From: Candidatus Bathyarchaeota archaeon
Lineage (GTDB): Archaea; Thermoproteota; Bathyarchaeia; Bathyarchaeales; SOJC01
Direction of reading: 5' to 3'
Assembly (NCBI GenBank): GCA_020354575.1
Contig: CP070649.1
Coordinates: 1,774,012-1,838,011 of the forward strand
Length of the DNA: 64,000 bases
The first letter of the stretch is position 1; each line of letters starts with the position of its first letter. The notes beneath the pieces are model-generated. The model searched no databases. It saw nothing but the letters and a program-made list of their open reading frames with translations, and had not been told where the DNA came from. The position numbers and the translations under genes were made by a program. This document shows positions 27,358 to 35,709 of the stretch, piece after piece.

Positions 27358-27963
27358 TCAAGTTTGTAAGACCACAAATGTATTAGATGCTTTCTTATTG
27401 ATGTACTTGAGGTTCTTGAGGAAATATTTAATCTTCACTAATCTGAATTTTCTCTCAAAAATCTTCAGCCATTCAGTGAGGGACAAATGCCAAATGTGCG
27501 TTTTGTCTGCTTGAGTGTCATTCAAATCCGTTGTTGGAATAGAGAAGATTACTAGGCCATTTGCCGTCGCAATCCTTGATATTTCTTCTAGCACCTTATT
27601 GAGCTTCTGACAGTGCTCCAGAGTTTCCAACATAGTAACTATGTCAAAGGTTTTCTCCTTAAATGGGAGAGCGTTTACATCAGCTAGAATTATGTCTATG
27701 TTTGGGTATAATCTCTTTGCCTTTCTAATTGCCCATTTGGAGACATCACATCCAACCGCTTTGTATCCCTTCTCAGAAAATTTATAAATAAAATCGCCAA
27801 ATGCACATCCAACATCCACCAAGATTCCTGTCTTTCTATTAAGATCACTCAGTATGGAAATTAATGTTCGAAATCGAAGCCACGCAGTTACTCTGTATGA
27901 AAATGACTCATAATTGATCGGTGATGTCTCACCTTCAAAATAGTCTTTATCAAACTCTCTCAT
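27358..27963 (-). CDS. SAM-dependent class I methyltransferase
   Basis: 201 residues. LVDVGCAFGDFIYKF near residue 48 is motif I (SAM binding), GCDVSKWAI near 72 the acidic loop, and FDIVTMLETLEHC near 108 the post-motif. The type resembles small-molecule or glycan methyltransferases. It overlaps the glycosyltransferase gene by four bases (ATGA) and is translated after it, so the two probably act on one glycan or lipid product. Confidence 0.85.
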   Translation of the reverse strand: MREFDKDYFEGETSPINYESFSYRVTAWLRFRTLISILSDLNRKTGILVDVGCAFGDFIYKFSEKGYKAVGCDVSKWAIRKAKRLYPNIDIILADVNALPFKEKTFDIVTMLETLEHCQKLNKVLEEISRIATANGLVIFSIPTTDLNDTQADKTHIWHLSLTEWLKIFERKFRLVKIKYFLKNLKYINKKASNTFVVLQT

Positions 27964-28721
27964 TTCAACCTGCCTGAATATTTCGTTAAAGTTCGGAGAA
28001 TTTGATAAAAGAAGTAGCCAACATAGAAACCGTAAGATGGTATCAATATTGGGTATTTATAGAATAGGCCTTGCTTTATTTCATCAGTAGCGATGTTAAC
28101 AGCCGTGCCCGTAGTCCAGACATTTAATGGACGTCGATGAATGCAAAATGGATCATAAGTTGACACGACTTTAAATCCCTTCTCAATTATCCATTGCTTT
28201 ATATAAGCATCTTCAAAAACATGAAGATCATCTGGAATTTCAATGTCTTTTATAGCTTCGTAACGCACTAGCAAATCGTGTGTTCCACCTCGGGTATCAA
28301 AGATTTTCATAGTTATTCGTTTGAACAACGCTAGAATTGCTGGATTTTTGATGACAGACCATAGCTCGATACCCCAAATTGCCCCAACGTCAGCTTTTAT
28401 TAATTTCTCAGCTTTTTCAAACCACTTATCACACAACAAGACATCGCTATCGACAAATGCAAACCATTCAGTTTGAATCATACCGATAGCTGTCTGTCTT
28501 GCTTTTCCTCTTGTTCCTTTTTCGGAAATTAGAATAACATTATGATACTTGTCTTCAAACTCGTTTATTATATCTAAAGTGGAATCAGTCGAATACCCAT
28601 CAACCACAATCAGCCTATTGATTGGGACATTCTTATAGATAGCTTCAAGGCATCCCCATAGTGTTTCTTCACTGTTTTTTGTCAGAACGACTACATCTAC
28701 TTTCATCTGATGATTCAACAC
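27960..28721 (-). CDS. Glycosyltransferase family 2 (GT-A)
   Basis: About 250 residues. VDVVVLTKNSEETLWGCL near the start and VVDGYSTDSTLDI near residue 38 bind the nucleotide-sugar; FVDSDVLL near 91 is the DxD-type metal site. A hydrophobic C-terminal segment (YGFYVGYFFYQIL) may tie it to the membrane. Probably makes a surface glycan or dolichol-linked sugar. Start either TTG at 28721 or ATG at 28706, the latter giving the usual N-terminus. First gene of a two-gene unit with the methyltransferase. Confidence 0.85.
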   Translation of the reverse strand: MLNHQMKVDVVVLTKNSEETLWGCLEAIYKNVPINRLIVVDGYSTDSTLDIINEFEDKYHNVILISEKGTRGKARQTAIGMIQTEWFAFVDSDVLLCDKWFEKAEKLIKADVGAIWGIELWSVIKNPAILALFKRITMKIFDTRGGTHDLLVRYEAIKDIEIPDDLHVFEDAYIKQWIIEKGFKVVSTYDPFCIHRRPLNVWTTGTAVNIATDEIKQGLFYKYPILIPSYGFYVGYFFYQILRTLTKYSGRLK

Positions 28722-28846
28722 TGTACATTTGAGGGTAGTTTTAGTGCTAGTCAGGTTCCTTCAGTTAAAAGAGCATTATAATATTTATGCTTAAATAGCC
28801 GGGCTTCTTAGCTTAGGAGTGGAAAAAATTCCGTGGAACATTTCAA

Positions 28847-29881
28847 ATGAAGTTCTCGCTTCTCAAGATTCTTAGGTTGCTTAAAAATTCCTTCGCTTTC
28901 AATAAACCTCATCATGTACAGTGGATGCTCACTTACCGCTGCAATTACCGGTGCAAAAGCTGTGATGTCTGGCGAGATCAGAAACCGATGAAAGAGCTTT
29001 CCACTGAGGAAGTGAAGTTAGGGCTCGATGTCCTGCGCAGAATGGGAGTAATCGAAATTGTTTTTTCAGGAGGTAACCCTCTTCTGCGCGATGATATTGG
29101 GGAAATAATTGAATATGCATCTCGATACTTCATCACAACAGTTTATGATAATGGAAGCCAAGCCGTGAAGAAAATTAATGCTTTGCGCAAAGCTGATTTT
29201 GTGGCAATATCTCTAGATACTCTGGATGAGAAAAAGTATGATTATTTGAAAGGAATTCATGGTGCTTGGAGAAAGACATTGAATGCCGTACAGATTTTGC
29301 ATGATCAAGGAATTACAGTGGGAGTTTCACCTACAATTTCACAACTCAATATGCATGAGATCTTAGACTTCACTGAGCACTTCACTTCGAAAAGAATTCC
29401 AGTTCTTTATTGTTTATATCAACATGATGCTCTTGAACATCCGTTATTCCAAATAGGTGAGAAAGATGAAGAGCTTGAAATTGTGGATAAGGCTTCTTTG
29501 ACAAAAATCTGCGACGCACTTATTGAGAAGAAAACTGAACAAAGCGGAATTCTCATAACTAAAAAAATGCTTCGTGTTTTGAGCACATTATACTCGAGTG
29601 GAAAAAGGAATTGGGAATGCAAAGCTCTACATTCCTTTTTCATGATAGATCCGCAGGGAAGGATAGCCGGGTGTCATCTTCAAGAACCCGTTGCCACTAT
29701 CTTTGACCTCCCTAAGGCGTGGAATAGTCAGAAGCTAGATAATCTAAGAGAAAAATACCGTGGGTGTAACCAGTGCTCCTACATGTGTTACATGTTTTAT
29801 TCTCTACATGCAAATGTCAAAGGCAATCTCGAGATAATAAAAGACCAGTGGAGAAATGCCAAATCATTAACGTCGCTTTAA
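28847..29881 (+). CDS. Radical SAM protein with C-terminal cysteine cluster
   Basis: 344 residues. CNYRCKSC (Cys 32, 36 and 39) is the CxxxCxxC [4Fe-4S] site of radical SAM enzymes; EIVFSGGNPLLRDD near residue 66-80 is the GGE-like SAM-binding strand. The C-terminus holds further Cys (CKALHSF, GCHLQ, CNQCSYMCYM), resembling a SPASM/twitch auxiliary cluster. Reaction unknown; the divergent glycosyltransferase-methyltransferase pair suggests a role in a modified lipid, glycan or peptide. A TTAAATA box A lies near 28790. Confidence 0.8.
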   Translation: MKFSLLKILRLLKNSFAFNKPHHVQWMLTYRCNYRCKSCDVWRDQKPMKELSTEEVKLGLDVLRRMGVIEIVFSGGNPLLRDDIGEIIEYASRYFITTVYDNGSQAVKKINALRKADFVAISLDTLDEKKYDYLKGIHGAWRKTLNAVQILHDQGITVGVSPTISQLNMHEILDFTEHFTSKRIPVLYCLYQHDALEHPLFQIGEKDEELEIVDKASLTKICDALIEKKTEQSGILITKKMLRVLSTLYSSGKRNWECKALHSFFMIDPQGRIAGCHLQEPVATIFDLPKAWNSQKLDNLREKYRGCNQCSYMCYMFYSLHANVKGNLEIIKDQWRNAKSLTSL

Positions 29882-29917
29882 ACCTATATCCTCTAGTTTA
29901 AGAATTAACATATTATA

Positions 29918-30002
29918 GCAGGGGTTCCCAAGCTAGGTCAAAGGGGTGAGGTTCAGGACCTCATGGCGAAGGCCTTCGTGGGTTCAAATCCCACCCCCTG
30001 CA
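29918..30002 (+). tRNA. tRNA-Leu (CAG anticodon)
   Basis: Acceptor GCAGGGG at 29918 pairs with CCCCTGC ending 30001; A73 at 30002. Anticodon stem TGAGG/CCTCA encloses TTCAGGA, giving CAG. A long variable arm (TGGCGAAGGCCT) marks it as class II. T arm GTGGG TTCAAAT CCCAC. CCA is not encoded, unlike the TAG isoacceptor at 11.85 kb. The two are otherwise clearly similar. An AT-rich box A candidate lies near 29885. Confidence 0.95.
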
Positions 30003-30103
30003 CAGATAAAATAGGCAGGTATTACCTCGTGCATCCTCATAAAACTCGATTGAAGACAAGAAACGTCCGGGTAAAAAAATGGCTAGATTTCAAAAGATTA
30101 GCT

Positions 30104-30373
30104 ATGGAAATCAGACCAACGAGCATCGTGTATATCATCGCCCAAAGCATTCCTGCAAGTCATCTAACAAGCTTAAAACTAATTCTACCTGCAGATTGCA
30201 CTCAGTATATTTTCATTGACACTGCAAAGGGCAATAAATTGCGCCAGACAGAAATTCGAATACACAGAGATCAAAAGGGAAACCGCTTCCTCGAAGACGA
30301 GGATGTTAAAAGCTTCTTAAAAAAGGAATTATTAAGAGAAGATTTGAAAATCCTCTCATACTGGACAATATGA
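30104..30373 (+). CDS. Small protein of unknown function upstream of the CysRS-like gene
   Basis: 89 residues from ATG 30104 (MEIRPTSIVYIIAQSI). The frame is open further up into the tRNA, but a start inside the tRNA is implausible. An alternative is TTG near 30051, which would add a basic segment. The protein mixes short strands (SIVYII, TQYIFID) with a charged helical end (DEDVKSFLKKELLRED). No family recognised. It may be cotranscribed with the CysRS-like gene about 100 bases downstream. Confidence 0.5.
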   Translation: MEIRPTSIVYIIAQSIPASHLTSLKLILPADCTQYIFIDTAKGNKLRQTEIRIHRDQKGNRFLEDEDVKSFLKKELLREDLKILSYWTI

Positions 30374-30470
30374 AAAGCTTAAATAGATTCGAAATTCGAC
30401 AAAATGACATATGCAGATGGCAAAAAATTAATACATTGCTCTCGCTGGTCTTTCCTCAGAGTGAGAGTTT

Positions 30471-31727
30471 TTGCTCAGAGTATACAATACTTTGTCAAGG
30501 CGAATTGAAGAATTCAAGCCGCATAAGGATAAGAGAGTCAAGATGGTTACTTGTGGTCCTTCTATTTATAGAAAACCGCATATAGGAAACTACCGAACTT
30601 TTCTCTACGAGGATATTCTTCAACGGTATCTTGAATACAATGGCTACGAGGTCCTCCGCCTAATAACAATTACTGATATCGAAGACAAAGCAATAATCGA
30701 AGCTCAAAAAGAAGAGATGCCCATTAAGAAGCTAGTAGAGAAAAATAGAGCGCTATTTTTGAAGGATTTTAAACTTCTGCGGATGAAAAGCCCTACTTAC
30801 AGCTCCTGTATGATGGTATGCTCATCCACAGCAATAGAAAAAGCTGCTCAACTTATAAAAACTCTACTAGAGAAGGGACATGCATACCATTACACATACA
30901 AGAGTAGAGACAACATCTATTTTGATCCACTGAAATTTGCTGAATTTGGTAAATTATCAAAGTTGAATATAGAGAAATGGCCAAAGAGAAAACGTCGCTT
31001 CCATAAAGATACCTATGAAAGATCGACATGGAACAAAGGAGACTTCATTCTATGGCATGGCTATAAGAAAGGAGATTCAGATTATTGGAATACTGAGATT
31101 GGGAAGGGACGACCAGCATGGAACATACAAGATGCAGCATCCATTGCCAAATATTTAGGCTTAAGCGTGGATGTAGCCTGCGGAGGAATTGATAATCTTA
31201 CAAGACACCATGATTACACTGTTGCAATTATTGAAGGGATCACAGGCAGAGAGTTCGCCCATTATTGGTTTCATGGTGAACACCTTCTCGTCAATAGTAA
31301 AAAAATGTCCAAAAGCAGGGGAAACGTTTTTTACCCAAACGACTTGACACGAATGGGCTACAAGGGCGATTACATACGCTTCTTCCTTATTTATGGTCAC
31401 TATAGGAAGCGACTGAATTTTACACTTGAGAAAATTAGAAAGGCGAGTCAGAAACTCGACACCTTCAAAAACATGGTCAGTGGTCTAATGAAAGCGAAAT
31501 CAAACATCTCTAGCTCGCACACACGTCCAATTATTGAAGGTATTCTGCCAAGTTTTGAGAAACACATGAATGATGATTTGAATGTAAAAGCTGCGTTTGA
31601 TGACCTCTTCAGTATTATCTCAAAGCTGGAACACAAAAGATTCCAAGGAAAAATGAGTGCCAGCGACAGCCACAAAGCAGTAAGTGATCTGAGAAAAATA
31701 GATAACGTGCTTCAAGTGATCTTTTAA
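30471..31727 (+). CDS. Divergent cysteinyl-tRNA synthetase-like protein
   Basis: 418 residues, clearly of CysRS ancestry: CGPSIYRKPHIGN (Cys28, HIGN 37-40), TDIEDKAI near 68, the GKGRPAW loop near 211 and KMSKS at 278-282. Two of the four zinc ligands of the E. coli enzyme are changed: the Cys of WHIEC reads WNIQD (Asp221), and the last Glu of HHENE reads HHDYT (Thr250). HIGH is HIGN. Zinc selects cysteine in true CysRS, so this may be an enzyme with altered substrate or a paralogue. The C-terminal anticodon region is shorter than usual (461 in E. coli). TTG start with GTGAG upstream. Confidence 0.8.
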   Translation: MLRVYNTLSRRIEEFKPHKDKRVKMVTCGPSIYRKPHIGNYRTFLYEDILQRYLEYNGYEVLRLITITDIEDKAIIEAQKEEMPIKKLVEKNRALFLKDFKLLRMKSPTYSSCMMVCSSTAIEKAAQLIKTLLEKGHAYHYTYKSRDNIYFDPLKFAEFGKLSKLNIEKWPKRKRRFHKDTYERSTWNKGDFILWHGYKKGDSDYWNTEIGKGRPAWNIQDAASIAKYLGLSVDVACGGIDNLTRHHDYTVAIIEGITGREFAHYWFHGEHLLVNSKKMSKSRGNVFYPNDLTRMGYKGDYIRFFLIYGHYRKRLNFTLEKIRKASQKLDTFKNMVSGLMKAKSNISSSHTRPIIEGILPSFEKHMNDDLNVKAAFDDLFSIISKLEHKRFQGKMSASDSHKAVSDLRKIDNVLQVIF

Positions 31728-31824
31728 CTCCTATCAAAAGCAAGGGGAGGATGTATGTTCACACAAAATCTCTGCAATCATTATTTTTAATACTTGTAGA
31801 TTGATACATATCCTTTTGAGTAAA

Positions 31825-32763
31825 ATGCTTGTATCCAATGAATGCATTATGTCAACAGCTGCTGCTGCAGGTTACGGAGTAGGAGCGTTTAACATCAACA
31901 ATTTGGAAACTCTAATGGCAATTGAGGAAGCAGCAGTGGAGGAAAAATCGCCAGTAATTGTTGCAATTACTCCTAGCGCCATTAGATATGGTGGATTAGA
32001 TTATCTAGCTTCAATTGTAAAAGTAGCTGCCAAACGGATTTCAGTTCCAGTGTCTTTGCATCTTGATCATGGAAAGGATTTAGAAACCATAACGAGATGT
32101 CTTAAAGCAGGCTTCACTTCTGTCATGATTGATGCATCTCATCTCGAGTACAAAGAGAATGTTGCGATGACAAAAGCCGCGGTGAGTTTGGCACATAAAA
32201 GCGGTGCCTCGGTGGAGGCGGAACTTGGAGTATTAGCAGGTATTGAAGAGGACTTGGTTAAGGAAGGAGATGTGGTTCTAACTGATCCCCATTTAGCGGA
32301 AGAATTCGTGAAGCGCACCAAAGTAGATGCACTAGCCATTGCAATTGGAACCTCCCATGGGGCCTACAAATACAAAGGAGACCCTATGTTAGATTTTGAA
32401 CGGTTGAAAGCTATTAGAAAACAGACTGATGTTTTATTAGTTCTACATGGAGCTTCTAACGTTCCATTATGGGTAATTGAGAGAGCCACAAAGTATGGTG
32501 CTGAATTAGCCGGAGCCAAAGGAATACGCGAAGATCACATACAAAGGGCAATATCGTTAGGAATTTCAAAAATAAACATCGATACCGACCTACGGTTGGC
32601 TTTCACGGGGGCAGTTCGACAAGTCTTAGCTACTTCGCCAAAGCAATTTGATCCAAGAAAAATCCTAGGTCCCGCAAAGGAGGCAATGAAGGAAGTTGCT
32701 CAAATGAAAATGCGATTGTTCGGAAGCTCAGGCAAGGTTGTCGCAAAGGAGATGAATGCTTGA
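31825..32763 (+). CDS. Class II fructose-bisphosphate aldolase family protein
   Basis: About 312 residues. YGVGAFNINNLETL near the start, SLHLDHGKDLE near residue 75 (metal-binding His in LDHG), FTSVMIDASHL near 96, VEAELGVLAG near 128, GTSHGAYKY near 175 and LHGASNVP near 205 match class II, zinc-dependent aldolases. Unusual for archaea, which mostly use archaeal class I aldolases or FBPA/P. Start taken at ATG 31825; a TTG at 31801 is possible. A TTTTTAATACTT box A precedes it. It overlaps the phosphofructokinase start by four bases. Confidence 0.87.
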   Translation: MLVSNECIMSTAAAAGYGVGAFNINNLETLMAIEEAAVEEKSPVIVAITPSAIRYGGLDYLASIVKVAAKRISVPVSLHLDHGKDLETITRCLKAGFTSVMIDASHLEYKENVAMTKAAVSLAHKSGASVEAELGVLAGIEEDLVKEGDVVLTDPHLAEEFVKRTKVDALAIAIGTSHGAYKYKGDPMLDFERLKAIRKQTDVLLVLHGASNVPLWVIERATKYGAELAGAKGIREDHIQRAISLGISKINIDTDLRLAFTGAVRQVLATSPKQFDPRKILGPAKEAMKEVAQMKMRLFGSSGKVVAKEMNA

Positions 32764-33791
32764 AAGTTGGAATCTTAAGCGGAGGAGGAGATGCTCCAGG
32801 AATTAATGCGGTAATCAGAGCTGTGGTCAGAAAAGCAATCCAAGGATATAGTTTTGATGTTATTGGAATAAAGGATGGGTGGCGGGGTCTTCTTGAAGAG
32901 CAGTTCATTATATTAGATTTAAAGTCAACAGCGGGATTGCTCCCTCGTGGTGGCTCCATTCTGGGAACTTCAAGAACTAATCCTTTTAAATGGAAAAATG
33001 GACCTCAGCGTATTTTTAAGAATGTGGAAATCCATGGAATTGATGCAATAATTGTGATTGGTGGAGATGATACTTTGGGGGTAGCTTACAAGCTTTCTAA
33101 AATGGGGCTACACTGTATAGGCGTCCCGAAAACAATTGATAATGATCTTGAGGGGACGGATTACACTTTTGGCTTCCAAACAGCAGTTTCAATCGCCTGT
33201 GACGCCCTCGATAGACTCCATACTACAGCAGAGACCCACCATCGAGTGGTAATCCTTGAAGTAATGGGCAGGCAGACTGGCTGGATTGCTTTATGGGCAG
33301 GCCTTGCTGGGGGAGCAGATGCTATTCTGATTCCTGAGAAACCCTTCAATGTTAATGACATCTGCGAGATAATTAGGCACAGAAAAAAGCGAGGGAGAAA
33401 CTTCAGCATAATTGTTGCAGCTGAAGGTGCGAAACCCAAAGGGGGAAAAGAAATCGTTTACAGTCCTGGCGTGGATGCTTTTGGAAATGTCAGATTAGGT
33501 GGCGTAGGCTATTACCTAGGAAGAGAAATCGAAAAACGATATGAAGGCATTGAAACCCGTGTCGTGGTTCTGGGCCATATTCAGCGGGGTGGCTCTCCAA
33601 CCGCGTTTGATCGTGTCTTGGCTACAAGATATGGAATTGCTGCCATAGATCTCGTTAGAGAGGGCATGTTTGGTCAGATTGTAGCATTGAAAGGAAACAA
33701 AATTGTATCTGTGCCATTAGAAGAGGTCGCAGGAAGGCGAAAGGGGGTGGATTTAAAGCTTTATGAGATGGCGAAGGTTTTCTTCGGATAA
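32760..33791 (+). CDS. 6-phosphofructokinase, probably PPi-dependent
   Basis: 343 residues of the PfkA family. ILSGGGDAPGINAVIRA near the start binds the phosphoryl donor, GGDDT lies at 101-105 and PKTIDND at 123-129, with EVMGRQTGWIA near 164 and HIQRGGSPTAFDR near 268 for fructose-6-phosphate. Asp in place of the E. coli Gly104 and Lys in place of Gly124 are the classical marks of pyrophosphate-dependent enzymes, which work reversibly. The TTG start at 32760 overlaps the aldolase stop, so the two glycolytic enzymes are coupled. Confidence 0.9.
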   Translation: MKVGILSGGGDAPGINAVIRAVVRKAIQGYSFDVIGIKDGWRGLLEEQFIILDLKSTAGLLPRGGSILGTSRTNPFKWKNGPQRIFKNVEIHGIDAIIVIGGDDTLGVAYKLSKMGLHCIGVPKTIDNDLEGTDYTFGFQTAVSIACDALDRLHTTAETHHRVVILEVMGRQTGWIALWAGLAGGADAILIPEKPFNVNDICEIIRHRKKRGRNFSIIVAAEGAKPKGGKEIVYSPGVDAFGNVRLGGVGYYLGREIEKRYEGIETRVVVLGHIQRGGSPTAFDRVLATRYGIAAIDLVREGMFGQIVALKGNKIVSVPLEEVAGRRKGVDLKLYEMAKVFFG

Positions 33792-33909
33792 GGCGGACAT
33801 ATAACACCTCGAAGGATATGTTAGCTGTTAGCTTGATTTCTTGTGTGTTTTTATCCCTAAGATGGATTCCACGTTCATAAGGGCTTTATCCAGACTGCAT
33901 TAAATCACC

Positions 33910-34323
33910 ATGTATTCAATCTCAAAAATTATCTACCATGCACGCGTGGTCTTAATGCCTAGGAAAATAAGATTTGTTGAGGACTCAGGTAATTTCCCTG
34001 TTCTAATTAATAGTGAGCAAATAGAACTCGCGACTTTTGACGATAAACTGTTTTTAGCCATAGACAAAACACTGAAGGAGATCTTCAAAGAGGTAGGAAC
34101 TAAGGCCATTTATGATTATCTTGAGAGAAAATATCAGCTGGAACAGAAGGAGATATCGAGGAATCCAAAGACATTTTCAACTGGTCTGAAGGCATTACTA
34201 GGTTCAGCAGCACCAATGATTGAGACACTAATTATTAATAATTTGCATCGAGAGCTTCATCTGAAATCCAAAAAGAAAGAAAATTCTGATTTCTCTCAGT
34301 ATATTATGGAGTTGAGGAGGTGA
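33910..34323 (+). CDS. Small helical signalling-associated protein (copy A)
   Basis: 137 residues (or 122 from ATG 33955). The core is predicted helical and aligns by eye with two other proteins in this window: AIYDYLERKYQL, then a short linker, then LKALLGSAAPMIETLIINNL. The shared pattern is A-I-x-x-x-L-E/K, about 25 residues, L-x-x-[IL]-[FL]-G-x-[GA], then [IL]-E-x-x-I. No catalytic motif. It is five bases upstream of a response regulator, so it probably works in signal transduction. No known family was recognised. Confidence 0.6.
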   Translation: MYSISKIIYHARVVLMPRKIRFVEDSGNFPVLINSEQIELATFDDKLFLAIDKTLKEIFKEVGTKAIYDYLERKYQLEQKEISRNPKTFSTGLKALLGSAAPMIETLIINNLHRELHLKSKKKENSDFSQYIMELRR

Positions 34324-34327
34324 ATAG

Positions 34328-34792
34328 ATGATGGATGAGCCCATCAAAGCGCTTGTTATAGATGATGAAGAAAGCATTAGGAGTGTAATGGTAAAAATCT
34401 TAGAGGCAGAAGGTTTGGTTGTTGATACAGCCAGAAATGGAAAGCAAGCAATCGAAAAATCAAAGGTAAATTTCTACCATCTTGCTTTTATAGATATAAA
34501 GCTTCCCGATGTTGAAGGAATAGAATTATTGACTACTCTTAACAATAAAAGGCCAAATATGATCAAAATCATTATAACTGGACATCCATCTCTGCAGAAT
34601 GCTATCAGGGCAGTGAATAAAGGTGCAGATGCATATATCGTGAAACCCTTCAATGTAGAGAATATTCTTAGCATAGTTAGAGAGCAACTAAGGAAGCAAA
34701 AAGAAACTAAAAAATATAGTCAAGAAAAGGTGACAGAGTTTATTGAAAGCCGAGTTAGAGAACTAGAAGCTGCAAATCAGAGAAATATCTAG
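34328..34792 (+). CDS. Response regulator receiver protein
   Basis: 154 residues, a CheY-like receiver followed by a charged helix of about 30 residues and no output domain. DDEE near residue 11-14 forms the acidic pocket, the phospho-acceptor is Asp in AFIDIKLPD near 57, TGHPS near 85 holds the conserved Thr/Ser, and VKPFN near 107 the Lys. Cotranscribed with the small helical protein just upstream. No histidine kinase adjoins; the nearest is the multi-PAS kinase at 46.8 kb. Confidence 0.93.
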   Translation: MMDEPIKALVIDDEESIRSVMVKILEAEGLVVDTARNGKQAIEKSKVNFYHLAFIDIKLPDVEGIELLTTLNNKRPNMIKIIITGHPSLQNAIRAVNKGADAYIVKPFNVENILSIVREQLRKQKETKKYSQEKVTEFIESRVRELEAANQRNI

Positions 34793-35014
34793 CTAGTCTT
34801 GTTCTTGTTTGTAAGCTAGCTTTTGATGCATGTAGCTGCTAGTTGCTTTTGAATGTAGAGGTAGTTGCAAGGGTGCATATAGTCGGATTTAAGACATATA
34901 TCGATTTTTTATATATATCGAATTTCGAGTGAACGGATATATTGTGTCATGCGATAGAATATGTATACAAGTACGTCATAGAAACAGTTCAACAGAACTA
35001 CAGTTTGAGGGAAA
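34793..35014. promoter_or_regulatory. AT-rich intergenic promoter region
   Basis: Contains repeated ATATATCGA elements around 34898-34920 with a TTTTTTATATATA box A between them, giving a predicted start site near 34940 and a long leader to ATG 35015. GATGCATG near 34827 belongs to the ATGCAT-type motif set. GAGGG at 35007 acts as SD for the next gene. Confidence 0.4.
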
Positions 35015-35410
35015 ATGTTGAAGCAGGAGTTTATGGCAAATGTCGTAAGCGTTTTGCGTATCGAGATTGAGACTCCTAGAGGAAACGCCCGTAGCAAAGG
35101 ATTCAAAAGGCTATTGATGGACTCTGTCGATGAAAGTCTATCTACACTCGGGCACTCTGCAAAACGTGCGATCTATTTTCACTTGGAAAGGTCCTACAAA
35201 GTAAACAAGGTCGATATACCTGAGAGGATCGAAGATTTCGCAAAGGCGATTGAAGATATATTTGGAGATGGAGCTAGACTTATTGAGATACAAATTATGA
35301 GAAAATTGTATGAAAAGACGGGATATGATATTTTAAACTACCCGCCTAGTGATGATTTATCTTTTGTCGAATATTTGCGGGCACAAGGCAGCTCAAGTAA
35401 TAATCGTTGA
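35015..35410 (+). CDS. Small helical signalling-associated protein (copy B)
   Basis: 131 residues, same family by eye as the proteins at 33.9 and 52.2 kb: AIYFHLERSYKV, then AKAIEDIFGDGARLIEIQIMR. The Phe-Gly-x-Gly-Ala turn and the following Ile-Glu helix are shared. The C-terminal tail (SFVEYLRAQ) matches copy A (DFSQYIMELRR). Start ATG 35015 with GAGGG upstream. It has its own promoter-like region and no obvious operon partner; a large surface protein follows after 300 bases. Function unknown, probably regulatory. Confidence 0.6.
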   Translation: MLKQEFMANVVSVLRIEIETPRGNARSKGFKRLLMDSVDESLSTLGHSAKRAIYFHLERSYKVNKVDIPERIEDFAKAIEDIFGDGARLIEIQIMRKLYEKTGYDILNYPPSDDLSFVEYLRAQGSSSNNR

Positions 35411-35709
35411 ATTTCGATCCAAGACGATTTTAGAACGGGCGAATTTGGAGTCAGAAAGAAGAGGCTCACTGAATTCTTGTCATGACATCCAACATCCGCC
35501 CGCATTTTAAATTCATGAACAGCAGAGAAATTTATTAGTTATGAAGTAGGAATAAGCAAATCTGTGCCTTTTAAGCATAGGATTTTGCTTTCGTATTTAT
35601 TATTCTGTTTTTTCATGAACCCACGAATACTCGAGAAGTAGAGAGATTTTCCAGAAACCTTAAATGATTTCAGAATAAAGAGTTAGTTGTCGTTGGAGAA
35701 GGAGAAGCT
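35411..35709. promoter_or_regulatory. Intergenic region with two TTCATGAA palindromes
   Basis: 299 bases without a gene. The palindrome TTCATGAA occurs at 35512-35519 and 35612-35619, exactly 100 bases apart, both extended to TTCATGAAC. The region is AT-rich with box A candidates (for example CATTTTAAATTC near 35505). GGAGAAGGAG just before 35710 is the SD of the surface-protein gene. A regulator-binding role is speculative. Confidence 0.35.

Noticed and set aside
29963..30103. Extension of the small gene at 30.1 kb back into tRNA-Leu
   Set aside because: The first residues would be encoded by the tRNA T arm and acceptor; a start inside a tRNA is not plausible.
35512..35619. TTCATGAA pair as an attachment site
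   Set aside because: Only eight or nine bases, no integrase, and no mobile cargo between the copies.
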